A stretch of 5,010 bases of DNA from Pyrinomonadaceae bacterium (GTDB taxonomy: Bacteria; Acidobacteriota; Blastocatellia; Pyrinomonadales; Pyrinomonadaceae): positions 1 to 5,010 of the forward strand of contig JAGOWF010000217.1 of assembly GCA_018060305.1 (NCBI GenBank). The letters run 5' to 3'. The notes under the pieces are model-generated. The model did no database searches. It was not told the origin of the DNA and was given only the letters and a program-made list of their open reading frames with translations. Positions 1 through 5,010 of the stretch are shown here, in pieces (positions within the stretch are counted from its first letter, which is position 1; each line of letters starts with the position of its first letter). The position numbers were made by a program, and so were the translations under genes.

Positions 1-346
1 CGATCTGGCCTTTTGCAGCCTTCACTTGCGCGACATGCTCGATTGCCTGTGCGCGCAGTCCGTGCTCCTCGATGGCATCCGCAAGTTGGACGGCATATTC
101 GTCGTCGTCCAGTTCGGCGCACTTTTCTGCGATCTGCATTAGCAGCTTGTCGCGGGCGAAAGGCTCGGCGATCTGGTTCGACAACTCGGCGGCGAGATCA
201 ACATCGCCCTTGGCAAGATACAGCGGCACGATCACATTCATCGCCTCCGCATGCCCGTCGGCGCTCCTGATGTTCTCAGCCAAAAACGCCGCCGCCGACA
301 ACAGGTCGCCCTGAGCTTGTTCGCGTGAAATGAACTTATCGTGCAT
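1..346 (-). CDS. Alpha-helical repeat protein (TPR-like), N-terminal part
   Basis: An open frame of 115 codons starts at the ATG at 346 and runs off the window without a stop, so only the N-terminus is visible (it begins MHDKFISREQAQGDLLSAAA). The protein is rich in Ala, Leu, Glu and Asp, and from about residue 50 it shows two degenerate repeats of about 33-34 residues: GDVDLAAELSNQIAEPFARD... and DDEYAVQLADAIEEHGLRAQ.... Each reads as a pair of amphipathic helices with an Arg in the turn, as in TPR-type solenoids. There is no signal peptide or membrane segment, so it is probably cytoplasmic and a protein-binding scaffold (inference). Specific function is unknown. The start is the first ATG after the upstream repeat, and no clear Shine-Dalgarno is visible (CATGTTCTTTT precedes it). 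Opposite-strand frames here are Arg/Ser-rich and look like shadows. Confidence 0.72.
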   Translation of the reverse strand, partial: MHDKFISREQAQGDLLSAAAFLAENIRSADGHAEAMNVIVPLYLAKGDVDLAAELSNQIAEPFARDKLLMQIAEKCAELDDDEYAVQLADAIEEHGLRAQAIEHVAQVKAAKGQI

Positions 347-357
347 AAAAGAACATG

Positions 358-426
358 AACCACAGATGGACACAGATAAACACAAAAAAAGTCCCTATCT
401 GTGCCTATCAGTGTTTATCCGTGGTT
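358..426. repeat. Inverted repeat of ~10-bp CCACnGATnn units between genes
   Basis: Two 26-nt arms (358-383 and 401-426) are inverted copies of each other with 20 of 26 bases identical; a 17-nt spacer contains an A7 run. Each arm is itself a tandem of ~10-bp units: CCACAGATGG ACACAGATAA on the left, and CCACGGATAA ACACTGATAG GCACAGATAG when the right side is read on the minus strand. In minus-strand RNA, 23 of 26 positions can pair if G-U pairs are counted; plus-strand RNA pairs slightly less well (22 of 26). The repeat fills almost the whole gap between the HAD gene and the helical-repeat gene, and its outer end overlaps the HAD stop codon by two bases. The hairpin is followed by a mixed CAUGUUCUUUU rather than a clean U-tract, so a terminator role is possible but unproven. 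Confidence 0.85.
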
Positions 427-1114
427 AAAAAACTCTCCTGATCGACTCGGGCATCCAGTCGCGCAGGTCGGTCGCTATCGCTCCGGCACCGGCCGTGCGG
501 AGAGTGGCGGCGTCGACCGTGTTCGTTACGCCTAATGCGGGCAGGTCAGCGTTTCTCGCGGCCTGAATGCCGGGCGCCGTGTCTTCGATCACGAGGCACT
601 CGCGGTGCGTCATCGGGAGATGCCCTCGGGCCGTGCGGGAGGCGTCGATCTTGTCAAAACCGATGCGGTAGGATTGCGGATCGGGTTTGCACGCAGACAC
701 GTCTTCGGCGCTCACGATCACATCAAAATGCTTCGCGAGGCCGCTTTTCGCTAGGATATATTCGATCTGTTGCCGCTTTTCCATGCTTACGACGCCGAGG
801 GCAAACTCGTGCGACATCTTCTCGACAAAATCGACGATCCCCGGAAATAGCGGCAAATCATCGCCCACGACCTCGCGCCATTTGTCGAACTTTGCCGCGA
901 TGATCTCGTCACGCTTTGCATCATCGACCGTCTTGCCCTTCCGCTCATACGCGGCGCGAACAAACGTCACATCGTCCATCCCGTGCGATGCGGCGTAATC
1001 CTCATCCGTCATCTCGACGCCCTCAGCCGCGAGCAGTTCCCTGTATATCTCCCGCTGAATGCCCTCGTCATCGACAATGACACCGTTAAAATCGAATAGA
1101 ATCGCCTTGATCAT
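425..1114 (-). CDS. HAD-superfamily hydrolase, beta-phosphoglucomutase-like
   Basis: This 229-residue cytoplasmic protein has the length and motif order of the beta-phosphoglucomutase/phosphatase branch of the HAD superfamily (haloacid dehalogenase fold, cap type C1). Motif I is LFDFNGVIVDDE with nucleophile D8. The helical cap spans roughly residues 15-90 and ends at LPLFPGI. Motif II is VVSMEKR (S110), motif III is K143 in ACKPDP, and motif IV is VIEDT (E177, D178), followed by the typical PGIQAARNA. The second motif-I acid, usually Asp two residues after the nucleophile, is Asn (N10); that residue normally serves as general acid/base. Substrate cannot be told from sequence: sugar phosphate, phosphoglycolate or another phosphate ester are options. 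Residues 157-172 form a slightly long loop before motif IV. The ATG gives the canonical MIKAILFDFNG start but has no obvious Shine-Dalgarno. It follows the FAD oxidase by 82 bp, nearly all hairpin. A link to glycolate metabolism through phosphoglycolate phosphatase is conceivable but speculative. Confidence 0.93.
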   Translation of the reverse strand: MIKAILFDFNGVIVDDEGIQREIYRELLAAEGVEMTDEDYAASHGMDDVTFVRAAYERKGKTVDDAKRDEIIAAKFDKWREVVGDDLPLFPGIVDFVEKMSHEFALGVVSMEKRQQIEYILAKSGLAKHFDVIVSAEDVSACKPDPQSYRIGFDKIDASRTARGHLPMTHRECLVIEDTAPGIQAARNADLPALGVTNTVDAATLRTAGAGAIATDLRDWMPESIRRVF

Positions 1115-1126
1115 AATTCGCGTAAT

Positions 1127-1202
1127 TACTAACTTCTAACTATCAACTACTAACTGTAAAGAATGTTTTCTTCAGTTAGTAGTTGATAGTTAGAAGTTAG
1201 TA
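1127..1202. repeat. Long near-perfect hairpin of 7-bp GTTAGTA-type units
   Basis: Arms 1127-1156 and 1173-1202 are perfect 30-bp reverse complements. The stem can extend inward by five more pairs (1159-1163 with 1168-1172) after a 2-nt bulge, leaving a 4-nt loop TGTT. The right arm reads as a tandem of heptamers GTTAGTA GTTGATA GTTAGAA GTTAGTA GTT, so it is both palindromic and internally periodic. It is much AT-richer than the flanking genes. Its outer end overlaps the FAD-oxidase 3' end: the last Tyr codon and the TAA stop lie inside the arm. The other end stops 12 nt before the HAD start codon. It could affect transcript stability or coupling between the two genes; there is no U-tract, so it is not a typical terminator. 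Confidence 0.95.
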
Positions 1203-2744
1203 GTTCAAATATTTCTCATCAAACATATTCCCGCGCCCGAGTATACCCTTCGGATCGAACGTCCGTTTTATCTCGGCCATCTCATTGAGATACCGCTCGC
1301 CCATCATCGCAGCGAGGTATTTTCGCTTTAGCTTGCCGATGCCGTGTTCGGCCGAGACTGTGCCGCCGAGCATTATCGCCTGTGCGACGCAGCGGCCATA
1401 GAGGTGGCGCGCTCGTTCGTTCTCGGCTTCGGTCTTTGGAAACAGGTTCGCGTGCAGATGGCAATCGCCGATGTGGCCGAAGATGACATATTCGATACCG
1501 CTCGGAGCCAGCAGATCGTCGTAAAACTTGAGGAACGAGCGAAATCGGTCCGGCGGCACAGCCATGTCGGTCGAGATCTTCTTAAAGCCGTTCCTCGCAA
1601 ACCGCTCGTTTGCCGCCAACGGCATCGCGTGCCTGAATTCGCGCATTTTTTCGCGATCCTGCTCGTTCGTCGTAAACCACGACCGATCTATATCGGCGTT
1701 ATGCTCGTCCAGTAACAGATTCCACGCCGCCAACACCGCGTCCTCATTCTCGACAGACGTTTCCTGCTCAAAGAACACCGCCCCGGCCATTCCCTTAGGC
1801 GTCTCTGGAAACCGTTCCCGGATAAACCCGAGCGAGTTCGCGTCAAAATACTCCAGTAAAGTCGCATCAATCGTCGGAACGCAGGCAGCCTGCCTGCGTG
1901 TCTCAAAGGACGCCGCCCTCGCCGCATCCACAAATGCCAACAGATCACTCTGCGCTGCAAAAAACACGATCCCGCTAAAAAAACCTTCCGGCTTCGGCAA
2001 CAGGGCCAGTTCTATCTCCACTATCACGCCAAGCGTCCCTTCGCTACCGATAAAAAGGTCTATCGCGTCAAGTGGCTGACCAAAGTAGCCACTAGCGTTT
2101 TTTCTCACTCGCGGTACGGCGTATGTCGGCGCCGCAGCAACGATCTCCCGGCCCGATTCAGTTGTGACCTTAAGTTGCGGAAGCCCGACCGTTAGGGAGG
2201 GCGATACACTCAGGTCGAGTATATCGCCCTTGCTAACGCGCGGGCTTCCGCAACGCCGTTCCAGGCTGAGCAGTTCCCCATCGGCCAAAACGACTTTCAG
2301 CCGCTTAATGTACTCCCGCGTCGCGCCGTACTTAAAACTCCTCGCCCCCGACGCATTCGTCGCGATGTTACCGCCGATCTGGCAGCTCCATTCAGTCGGA
2401 TCGGGCGGATAGAACAGGCCCTCAGCCTCGACAGCTTTTTGCAGATCACCAAGAACAACGCCTGGCTGAACAACGGCCGTCATCGCCGCTTTATCTATCG
2501 AAACGATCCTGTTAAGCCGTTCCATCGAAACGACATAGCCGCCAAACGGTATCGCCCCGCCGACGGTCCCAGTCCGGGCACCTGCGATCGTAACCGCCAT
2601 TCCCGCCGCGTTCGCCTCTTGCAAAATACCCGCGACCTCGGCCGGCGATTCAGGCAAAAACAACCTCTCCGCCGTGCCGCCTTGAATAAAGCTCGCGTCG
2701 GTCAGATAGTTCTGGATTTCGTCTTGTTGAGTTTTTGTTTTCAC
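1197..2744 (-). CDS. FAD-linked oxidase, GlcD/D-lactate dehydrogenase family
   Basis: A 515-residue flavoprotein of the VAO/GlcD type (FAD_binding_4 then FAD-oxidase_C), predicted to oxidise a 2-hydroxyacid such as D-lactate, glycolate or D-2-hydroxyglutarate; the exact substrate is not resolvable. The FAD domain (about residues 25-250) shows PESPAEVAGIL, AGARTGTVGGA, YPPDPTEWSCQIGGNIATNA and GSEGTLG. The C-terminal domain (about 255-507) has GHIGDCHLH (H424, H429, H431) and EHGIGK (E466, H467), matching metal/substrate ligands in D-2-hydroxyglutarate dehydrogenase relatives, then FDPKGILGRGNMF. No Fe-S motif or membrane segment is seen. Translation starts at GTG; an in-frame TAA lies 15 nt upstream, and no other Met occurs before residue 50. 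The leader is almost entirely the GCGGAT repeat, with only a weak AAAAGAG near the start. Two palindromes lie in frame: residues ~164-191, between KVVLADGELLSLER and LKVTTESGRE, and ~282-289. The final Tyr and stop fall in the downstream hairpin. Confidence 0.95.
   Translation of the reverse strand: MKTKTQQDEIQNYLTDASFIQGGTAERLFLPESPAEVAGILQEANAAGMAVTIAGARTGTVGGAIPFGGYVVSMERLNRIVSIDKAAMTAVVQPGVVLGDLQKAVEAEGLFYPPDPTEWSCQIGGNIATNASGARSFKYGATREYIKRLKVVLADGELLSLERRCGSPRVSKGDILDLSVSPSLTVGLPQLKVTTESGREIVAAAPTYAVPRVRKNASGYFGQPLDAIDLFIGSEGTLGVIVEIELALLPKPEGFFSGIVFFAAQSDLLAFVDAARAASFETRRQAACVPTIDATLLEYFDANSLGFIRERFPETPKGMAGAVFFEQETSVENEDAVLAAWNLLLDEHNADIDRSWFTTNEQDREKMREFRHAMPLAANERFARNGFKKISTDMAVPPDRFRSFLKFYDDLLAPSGIEYVIFGHIGDCHLHANLFPKTEAENERARHLYGRCVAQAIMLGGTVSAEHGIGKLKRKYLAAMMGERYLNEMAEIKRTFDPKGILGRGNMFDEKYLNY
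1879..1899. repeat. 21-bp perfect palindrome within FAD-oxidase gene
   Basis: ACGCAGGCAG and CTGCCTGCGT are exact 10-bp reverse complements around a single central C. The 21 bp equal seven codons and encode part of TRRQAACV in the C-terminal domain, at what is probably a surface loop between helix ...FVDAARAASF and the TIDATLLEYF segment. Nothing in the protein motif itself demands this symmetry. It may be a small mobile palindrome core, or simply chance. Confidence 0.75.
2174..2254. repeat. 81-bp in-frame imperfect palindrome in FAD-oxidase gene
   Basis: Two 33-nt arms (2174-2206 and 2222-2254) pair at 29 positions around a 15-nt loop. The outermost 14 bp are perfect (GTTGCGGAAGCCCG with CGGGCTTCCGCAAC), and inner blocks CGTTAG/CTAACG and AGGGCGATA/TATCGCCCT also match. 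Total length is exactly 27 codons, so the frame is kept. It encodes roughly residues 164-191 (RCGSPRVSKGDILDLSVSPS and the following LTVGLPQL), a Ser/Leu-rich stretch unlike the surrounding conserved FAD-domain sequence. It falls just after the KVVLADGELL strand, where family members commonly vary. The design resembles the Rickettsia palindromic elements, which insert in frame into genes; relation to them is not implied. Confidence 0.9.
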
Positions 2745-2746
2745 TC

Positions 2747-2788
2747 TTTTGAACGCGGATTAGGCGGATCAGGCGGATTAAAACGGAT
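2747..2788 (+). repeat. Left 42-bp inverted-repeat arm, GCGGATyAG units
   Basis: The arm reads TTTTGAACGCGGAT, then TAGGCGGAT, CAGGCGGAT and TAAAACGGAT: a run of 9-bp GCGGATyAG-type units with a modified edge. It is 38/42 identical to the reverse complement of 3260-3301. It fills the 33-bp gap between the GxxExxY stop and the FAD-oxidase GTG start. It supplies the last two residues (Pro-Phe) and stop codon of the former, and most of the leader of the latter. Confidence 0.92.
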
Positions 2789-3215
2789 CATCAACAAATA
2801 GAGCTTTCAGCAATACTTCATCAGATTGGTCGGCTGTAAGCTTCTTATTCGCATTGGAAAAGTACTTTCTTTTGAACTCTGGCGAGCGGCCAAAATTGAA
2901 CAAGAGGCCGATCTCTATCTCGGTCGCTCGAAGGTAGTTGGTTAGTTGGGCCTCATCAGCATTTATCAGCCTTTCTTTTGCCTTCAGCTCAATTATTACT
3001 CGATCTTCTACGACTAGATCGGCTGCGAACGTCCCTACGACGCGGCCATTGTAAGAAACCGCAATACCTCTTTCCGGCTCAACTCTTAATCCGCTTCCCA
3101 CAAGTTCGAGCATCATCGCATTCTGATAAACGCTCTCCAGAAAGCCGTAGCCCAAGGTGTTATAGACCGTATAGAAATTCCTGATTATCTGTCCAGTGAG
3201 CTCTTTTTCTTCCAT
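2778..3215 (-). CDS. GxxExxY protein, PD-(D/E)XK nuclease-like
   Basis: A 145-residue protein of the GxxExxY family, a small stand-alone group related to PD-(D/E)XK nucleases (PDDEXK_3). The naming motif is GFLESVY (G24, E27, Y30) after an N-terminal helix (ELTGQIIRNFYTVYNTLGYG). The nuclease-like core is D66 in FAADLVVED followed by IIELKA (E76, K78), then EAQLTNYL (Q90, Y94) and GLLFNFG. All expected catalytic-type residues are therefore present, and it looks functional. Biological role is unknown; DNA cleavage is inferred from fold only. After the usual end (FKRKYF, residue 119) there is an extra tail of about 26 residues ending VDDPF, whose last codons and stop come from the flanking repeat. 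The ATG has no clear Shine-Dalgarno. The coding region is AT-richer than its neighbours, fitting horizontal acquisition. It is 92 bp after uvrB and 33 bp before the FAD oxidase. Confidence 0.93.
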   Translation of the reverse strand: MEEKELTGQIIRNFYTVYNTLGYGFLESVYQNAMMLELVGSGLRVEPERGIAVSYNGRVVGTFAADLVVEDRVIIELKAKERLINADEAQLTNYLRATEIEIGLLFNFGRSPEFKRKYFSNANKKLTADQSDEVLLKALFVDDPF

Positions 3216-3259
3216 GCACTCAAGGGAGCAAGTTATCGGCTATCCAAAAATTTTATCTT

Positions 3260-3301
3260 ATCCGTTTTTTTCCGCCTAATCCGCCTGATCCGCGTTCAAA
3301 A
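3260..3301 (-). repeat. Right 42-bp inverted-repeat arm, GCGGATyAG units
   Basis: Read on the minus strand it is TTTTGAACGCGGAT, CAGGCGGAT, TAGGCGGAA, AAAAACGGAT. It differs from the left arm by a T/C swap in each of the two middle units and by two bases in the A-rich edge. It begins six bases after the uvrB stop codon and ends 45 bp before the GxxExxY start. In a transcript reading through from uvrB the two arms could pair at 38 positions plus one G-U, closing a loop that contains nearly all of the GxxExxY reading frame. Confidence 0.92.
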
Positions 3302-3307
3302 ACACCG

Positions 3308-5010
3308 TTACCTATACTCAAGCTCTCGGTCACGCAGGTATTTCAACTTATCCCGTATCTCCGCAGCCTGCTCGAATTTCATCTCTTTGGCGGCGTGGCG
3401 CATGTCGGCTTCGAGCTGGGCAATGGTCTCTTTCAACTGTTTGGGCGAGTATTCCTGAAACACATCGAGTTCGAGCGGCACCTTAAAGTAATCGGCCTCA
3501 TACGCCGTCACGAGCGTCGCGTCGATGGCTTTGACGATGGTCGTGGGCGTGATTCCGTGTTCTGTATTGTATTCCTCCTGGATCGCGCGGCGGCGTTGGG
3601 TTTCGCCGATGGCGTATTCCATCGATCTGGTTATCTTATCGGCGTAGAGGATCGCTTTGCCGTCGGCGTTACGGGCGGCGCGGCCCATCGTCTGAATCAG
3701 CGAGCTCTGCGAACGCAGAAAGCCTTCCTTATCGGCATCGAGAATAGCGACGAGGGACACTTCAGGCAGGTCGAGGCCTTCTCTTAACAGGTTGATCCCG
3801 ACCAGCACGTCAAATTCGCCGCGCCGCAGGTCGCGAAGTATCTTGATGCGTTCGAGCGTCACGATATCGCTATGAAGATACGTCACGCGCACGCCGACCT
3901 CGGCGAAATACTCGCTTAGGTTCTCAGCCATGCGTTTAGTAAGCGTCGTGACGAGCACGCGCTCGTTGCGTTCGGCGCGAACACGGCATTCCTCGAGCAG
4001 GTCGTCGATCTGCCCCTTTACGGGCCGCACCTCGACTATGGGATCGAGCAAGCCCGTCGGGCGAATGATCTGCTCGATCACCTCGCCCTGCGACTGATTT
4101 AGTTCGTACGGTCCCGGCGTTGCAGAAACATAGATCGTCTGCCCACGCCGCTGCTCAAATTCGCCAAAGTTCAGCGGGCGATTGTCCTTTGCCGACGGCA
4201 GCCGGAATCCATACTCGACGAGCGTGCCTTTCCTTGACTGGTCGCCCTTAAACATCGCACCCAATTGCGGCACGGTCTGGTGCGATTCGTCGATCACCAT
4301 CAGTGCGTCCGACGGCAAGTAATCCAATAAGGTCGGCGGCGGCTCGCCGGGCTGTTTGCCGGTGAGGTGCCGCGAATAGTTCTCGATACCGCGGCAAAAG
4401 CCCATCTCTTTTATCATCTCGAGGTCGTACATCGTTCGCTGATGCAGCCGCTGTGCCTCGACGACCTTGCCTTCCTCAACGAGGAACTTCTCGTGTTCGT
4501 TAAGCTCCGCGCGAATAGTCTGCACCGCTCGTTTGATAACCGGCCGCGACATCACATAATGCGTTTTTGGATAGATCGGCAGCCGCGAGTCGTGCTTATG
4601 CAACACCTCGCCGAGCAGCGGATCGATCGTTGATATCGAATCGATCTCGTCACCCCAAAACTCGATCCTGTATGCCTGGTCCTGATAGCTCGGATAGACC
4701 TCAACCACATCGCCGCGCACGCGGAATGAGCCGCGTTCAAAATCGATATTCACGCGCTCGTATTGCAACTCGACCAGCTTTTGCAGGAATTCTTCCCGCT
4801 TCATCTTCTGGCCCGGCTCGACAAAGACCAGCATCCCGTAATACGCGTCCGGATCACCGAGGCCGTAGATGCACGACACTGACGCCACAACGATCACGTC
4901 GCGACGCTCGAACAACGCCCGCGTCGCCGATAGCCTCAGACGGTCGATCTCGTCATTGACCGTCGCCTCTTTTTCTATGTAAAGGTCCGCCGCCGGCACA
5001 TAGGCCTCGG
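3308..5010 (-). CDS. uvrB: Excinuclease ABC subunit B, N-terminus outside window
   Basis: UvrB is the damage-verifying helicase-like subunit of bacterial nucleotide excision repair; it is loaded by UvrA and recruits UvrC. The frame is open to the window edge and shows 566 residues, entering at EAYVPAADLYIEKEATVNDE, which aligns near residue 99 of the E. coli protein. About 100 residues with Walker A and most of the beta-hairpin tyrosines are therefore missing from view, giving an expected full length near 665. Visible motifs in order are ASVSCIYGLG, the UvrA/UvrB interaction region, DESH (4291-4280), YVSATPGPYEL, RVLVTTLTKRMAE, VGINLLREGLDLPE and QTMGRAARN. The C-terminal UVR domain (SPKQLKETIAQLEADMRHAA... 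to KLKYLRDRELEYR), which contacts UvrC, is complete. No frameshift or lost motif residue is seen. An internal GTG at 4999 could be mistaken for the start but is not one, since conserved sequence continues upstream. Confidence 0.98.
   Translation of the reverse strand, partial: EAYVPAADLYIEKEATVNDEIDRLRLSATRALFERRDVIVVASVSCIYGLGDPDAYYGMLVFVEPGQKMKREEFLQKLVELQYERVNIDFERGSFRVRGDVVEVYPSYQDQAYRIEFWGDEIDSISTIDPLLGEVLHKHDSRLPIYPKTHYVMSRPVIKRAVQTIRAELNEHEKFLVEEGKVVEAQRLHQRTMYDLEMIKEMGFCRGIENYSRHLTGKQPGEPPPTLLDYLPSDALMVIDESHQTVPQLGAMFKGDQSRKGTLVEYGFRLPSAKDNRPLNFGEFEQRRGQTIYVSATPGPYELNQSQGEVIEQIIRPTGLLDPIVEVRPVKGQIDDLLEECRVRAERNERVLVTTLTKRMAENLSEYFAEVGVRVTYLHSDIVTLERIKILRDLRRGEFDVLVGINLLREGLDLPEVSLVAILDADKEGFLRSQSSLIQTMGRAARNADGKAILYADKITRSMEYAIGETQRRRAIQEEYNTEHGITPTTIVKAIDATLVTAYEADYFKVPLELDVFQEYSPKQLKETIAQLEADMRHAAKEMKFEQAAEIRDKLKYLRDRELEYR

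Larger units (their letters stand above)
2747..3301 (-). mobile_element. Candidate mini-element: GxxExxY gene within inverted repeats
   Basis: A single gene for a PD-(D/E)XK-like protein is enclosed by 42-bp inverted repeats (38/42 identical), giving a compact unit of about 555 bp between uvrB and the FAD oxidase. A hand count over 2821-3180 gives 169/360 G+C (47%), against 70/120 (58%) in a sampled uvrB block and 74/120 (62%) in an FAD-oxidase block, which suggests separate origin. No transposase is present and I see no convincing target-site duplication: outside the arms are CACTC on the left and ACACC on the right. Mobilisation in trans, or repeat-mediated insertion of a cargo gene, are both inference. 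The alternative is an ordinary gene whose flanks were each colonised by the same repeat family. Confidence 0.45.

Noticed and set aside
13..314. Plus-strand open frames over the first 300 bases
   Set aside because: One is extremely Arg-rich and the other Ser/Ala-rich without a domain, while the minus frame gives a regular helical-repeat protein that stays open to the window edge.
384..426. Intrinsic terminator after the HAD gene
   Set aside because: A stem is present, but the sequence after it is CAUGUUCUUUU without a clean U-tract, and the stem is AT-rich with mismatches; kept only as a repeat.
535..998. Plus-strand frames opposite the HAD gene
   Set aside because: Both are Arg/Ser-rich shadows; all HAD motifs are read from the minus strand.
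1528..2079. 183-codon open frame on the plus strand opposite the FAD oxidase
   Set aside because: It is antisense to a strongly supported gene, has Ser/Arg-rich composition with no recognisable domain, and includes the palindromic segment; it is best explained as a shadow of the GC-rich coding strand.
2747..2788. Short regularly spaced GCGGAT repeats as a possible CRISPR array
   Set aside because: Units are 9 bp and contiguous with no unique spacers, and no cas gene is nearby.
3216..3259. Promoter for the GxxExxY gene in the AT-rich stretch upstream
   Set aside because: The segment is AT-rich but I could not find a -35/-10 pair with acceptable spacing, and no Shine-Dalgarno is visible.
4042..4079. 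Inverted repeat GATCGAGCA...TGCTCGATC with an inner GCCCG-T-CGGGC palindrome in uvrB
   Set aside because: It encodes the conserved UvrB segment around RPTGLLDPIVEV, arms are short, and protein constraint plus chance explain it.
4997..4999. GTG as the start codon of uvrB
   Set aside because: The frame continues upstream with EAY, matching the conserved QPEAYVP region of UvrB, so the gene is cut by the window edge.

Overview
The window is about 5 kb of a moderately GC-rich bacterial chromosome (sampled blocks of the large genes are 58-62% GC). All five supported genes lie on the minus strand and are closely spaced. The gene set (uvrB, a GlcD/D-lactate-dehydrogenase-type FAD oxidase, a HAD hydrolase, a GxxExxY protein, a helical-repeat protein) and the many short palindromic repeats suggest an environmental bacterium, possibly Acidobacteriota (Blastocatellia-like). 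That placement is an impression, because no rRNA or other taxonomic marker is present.

Layout in the direction of transcription (high to low coordinates): 5010-3308 is the 3' six-sevenths of uvrB, whose N-terminus is outside the window. 3301-2747 is a ~555 bp module: a GxxExxY/PD-(D/E)XK-like gene (3215-2778) flanked by near-identical 42-bp inverted repeats built from 9-bp GCGGATyAG units. 2744-1197 is an FAD-linked oxidase that carries an 81-bp imperfect palindrome (2254-2174) and a 21-bp perfect palindrome (1899-1879) within its reading frame. 1202-1127 is a long hairpin made of 7-bp units. 1114-425 is a HAD hydrolase with Asn in place of the second motif-I Asp. 426-358 is an inverted repeat of ~10-bp CCACnGATnn units. 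346-1 is the N-terminal part of an alpha-helical repeat protein that runs off the window.

The genes show no shared pathway: DNA repair, 2-hydroxyacid oxidation, a phosphotransfer-type HAD and a putative nuclease. The most striking signal is the repeats. All four intergenic gaps carry a repeat arm (three unrelated families), and each arm lies at or next to the stop codon of a flanking gene. Two further palindromes sit inside one gene and preserve its frame. The best candidate for an undescribed system is the GxxExxY gene with its inverted repeats. Its coding region is clearly AT-richer than its neighbours (about 47% GC), and its stop codon lies inside one repeat arm. The 81-bp in-frame palindrome is a second, independent candidate for a coding-sequence-invading mini-element. 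No RNA gene, CRISPR array, clear promoter, strong Shine-Dalgarno site or intrinsic terminator was found. No stretch of 300 bases lacks a gene.
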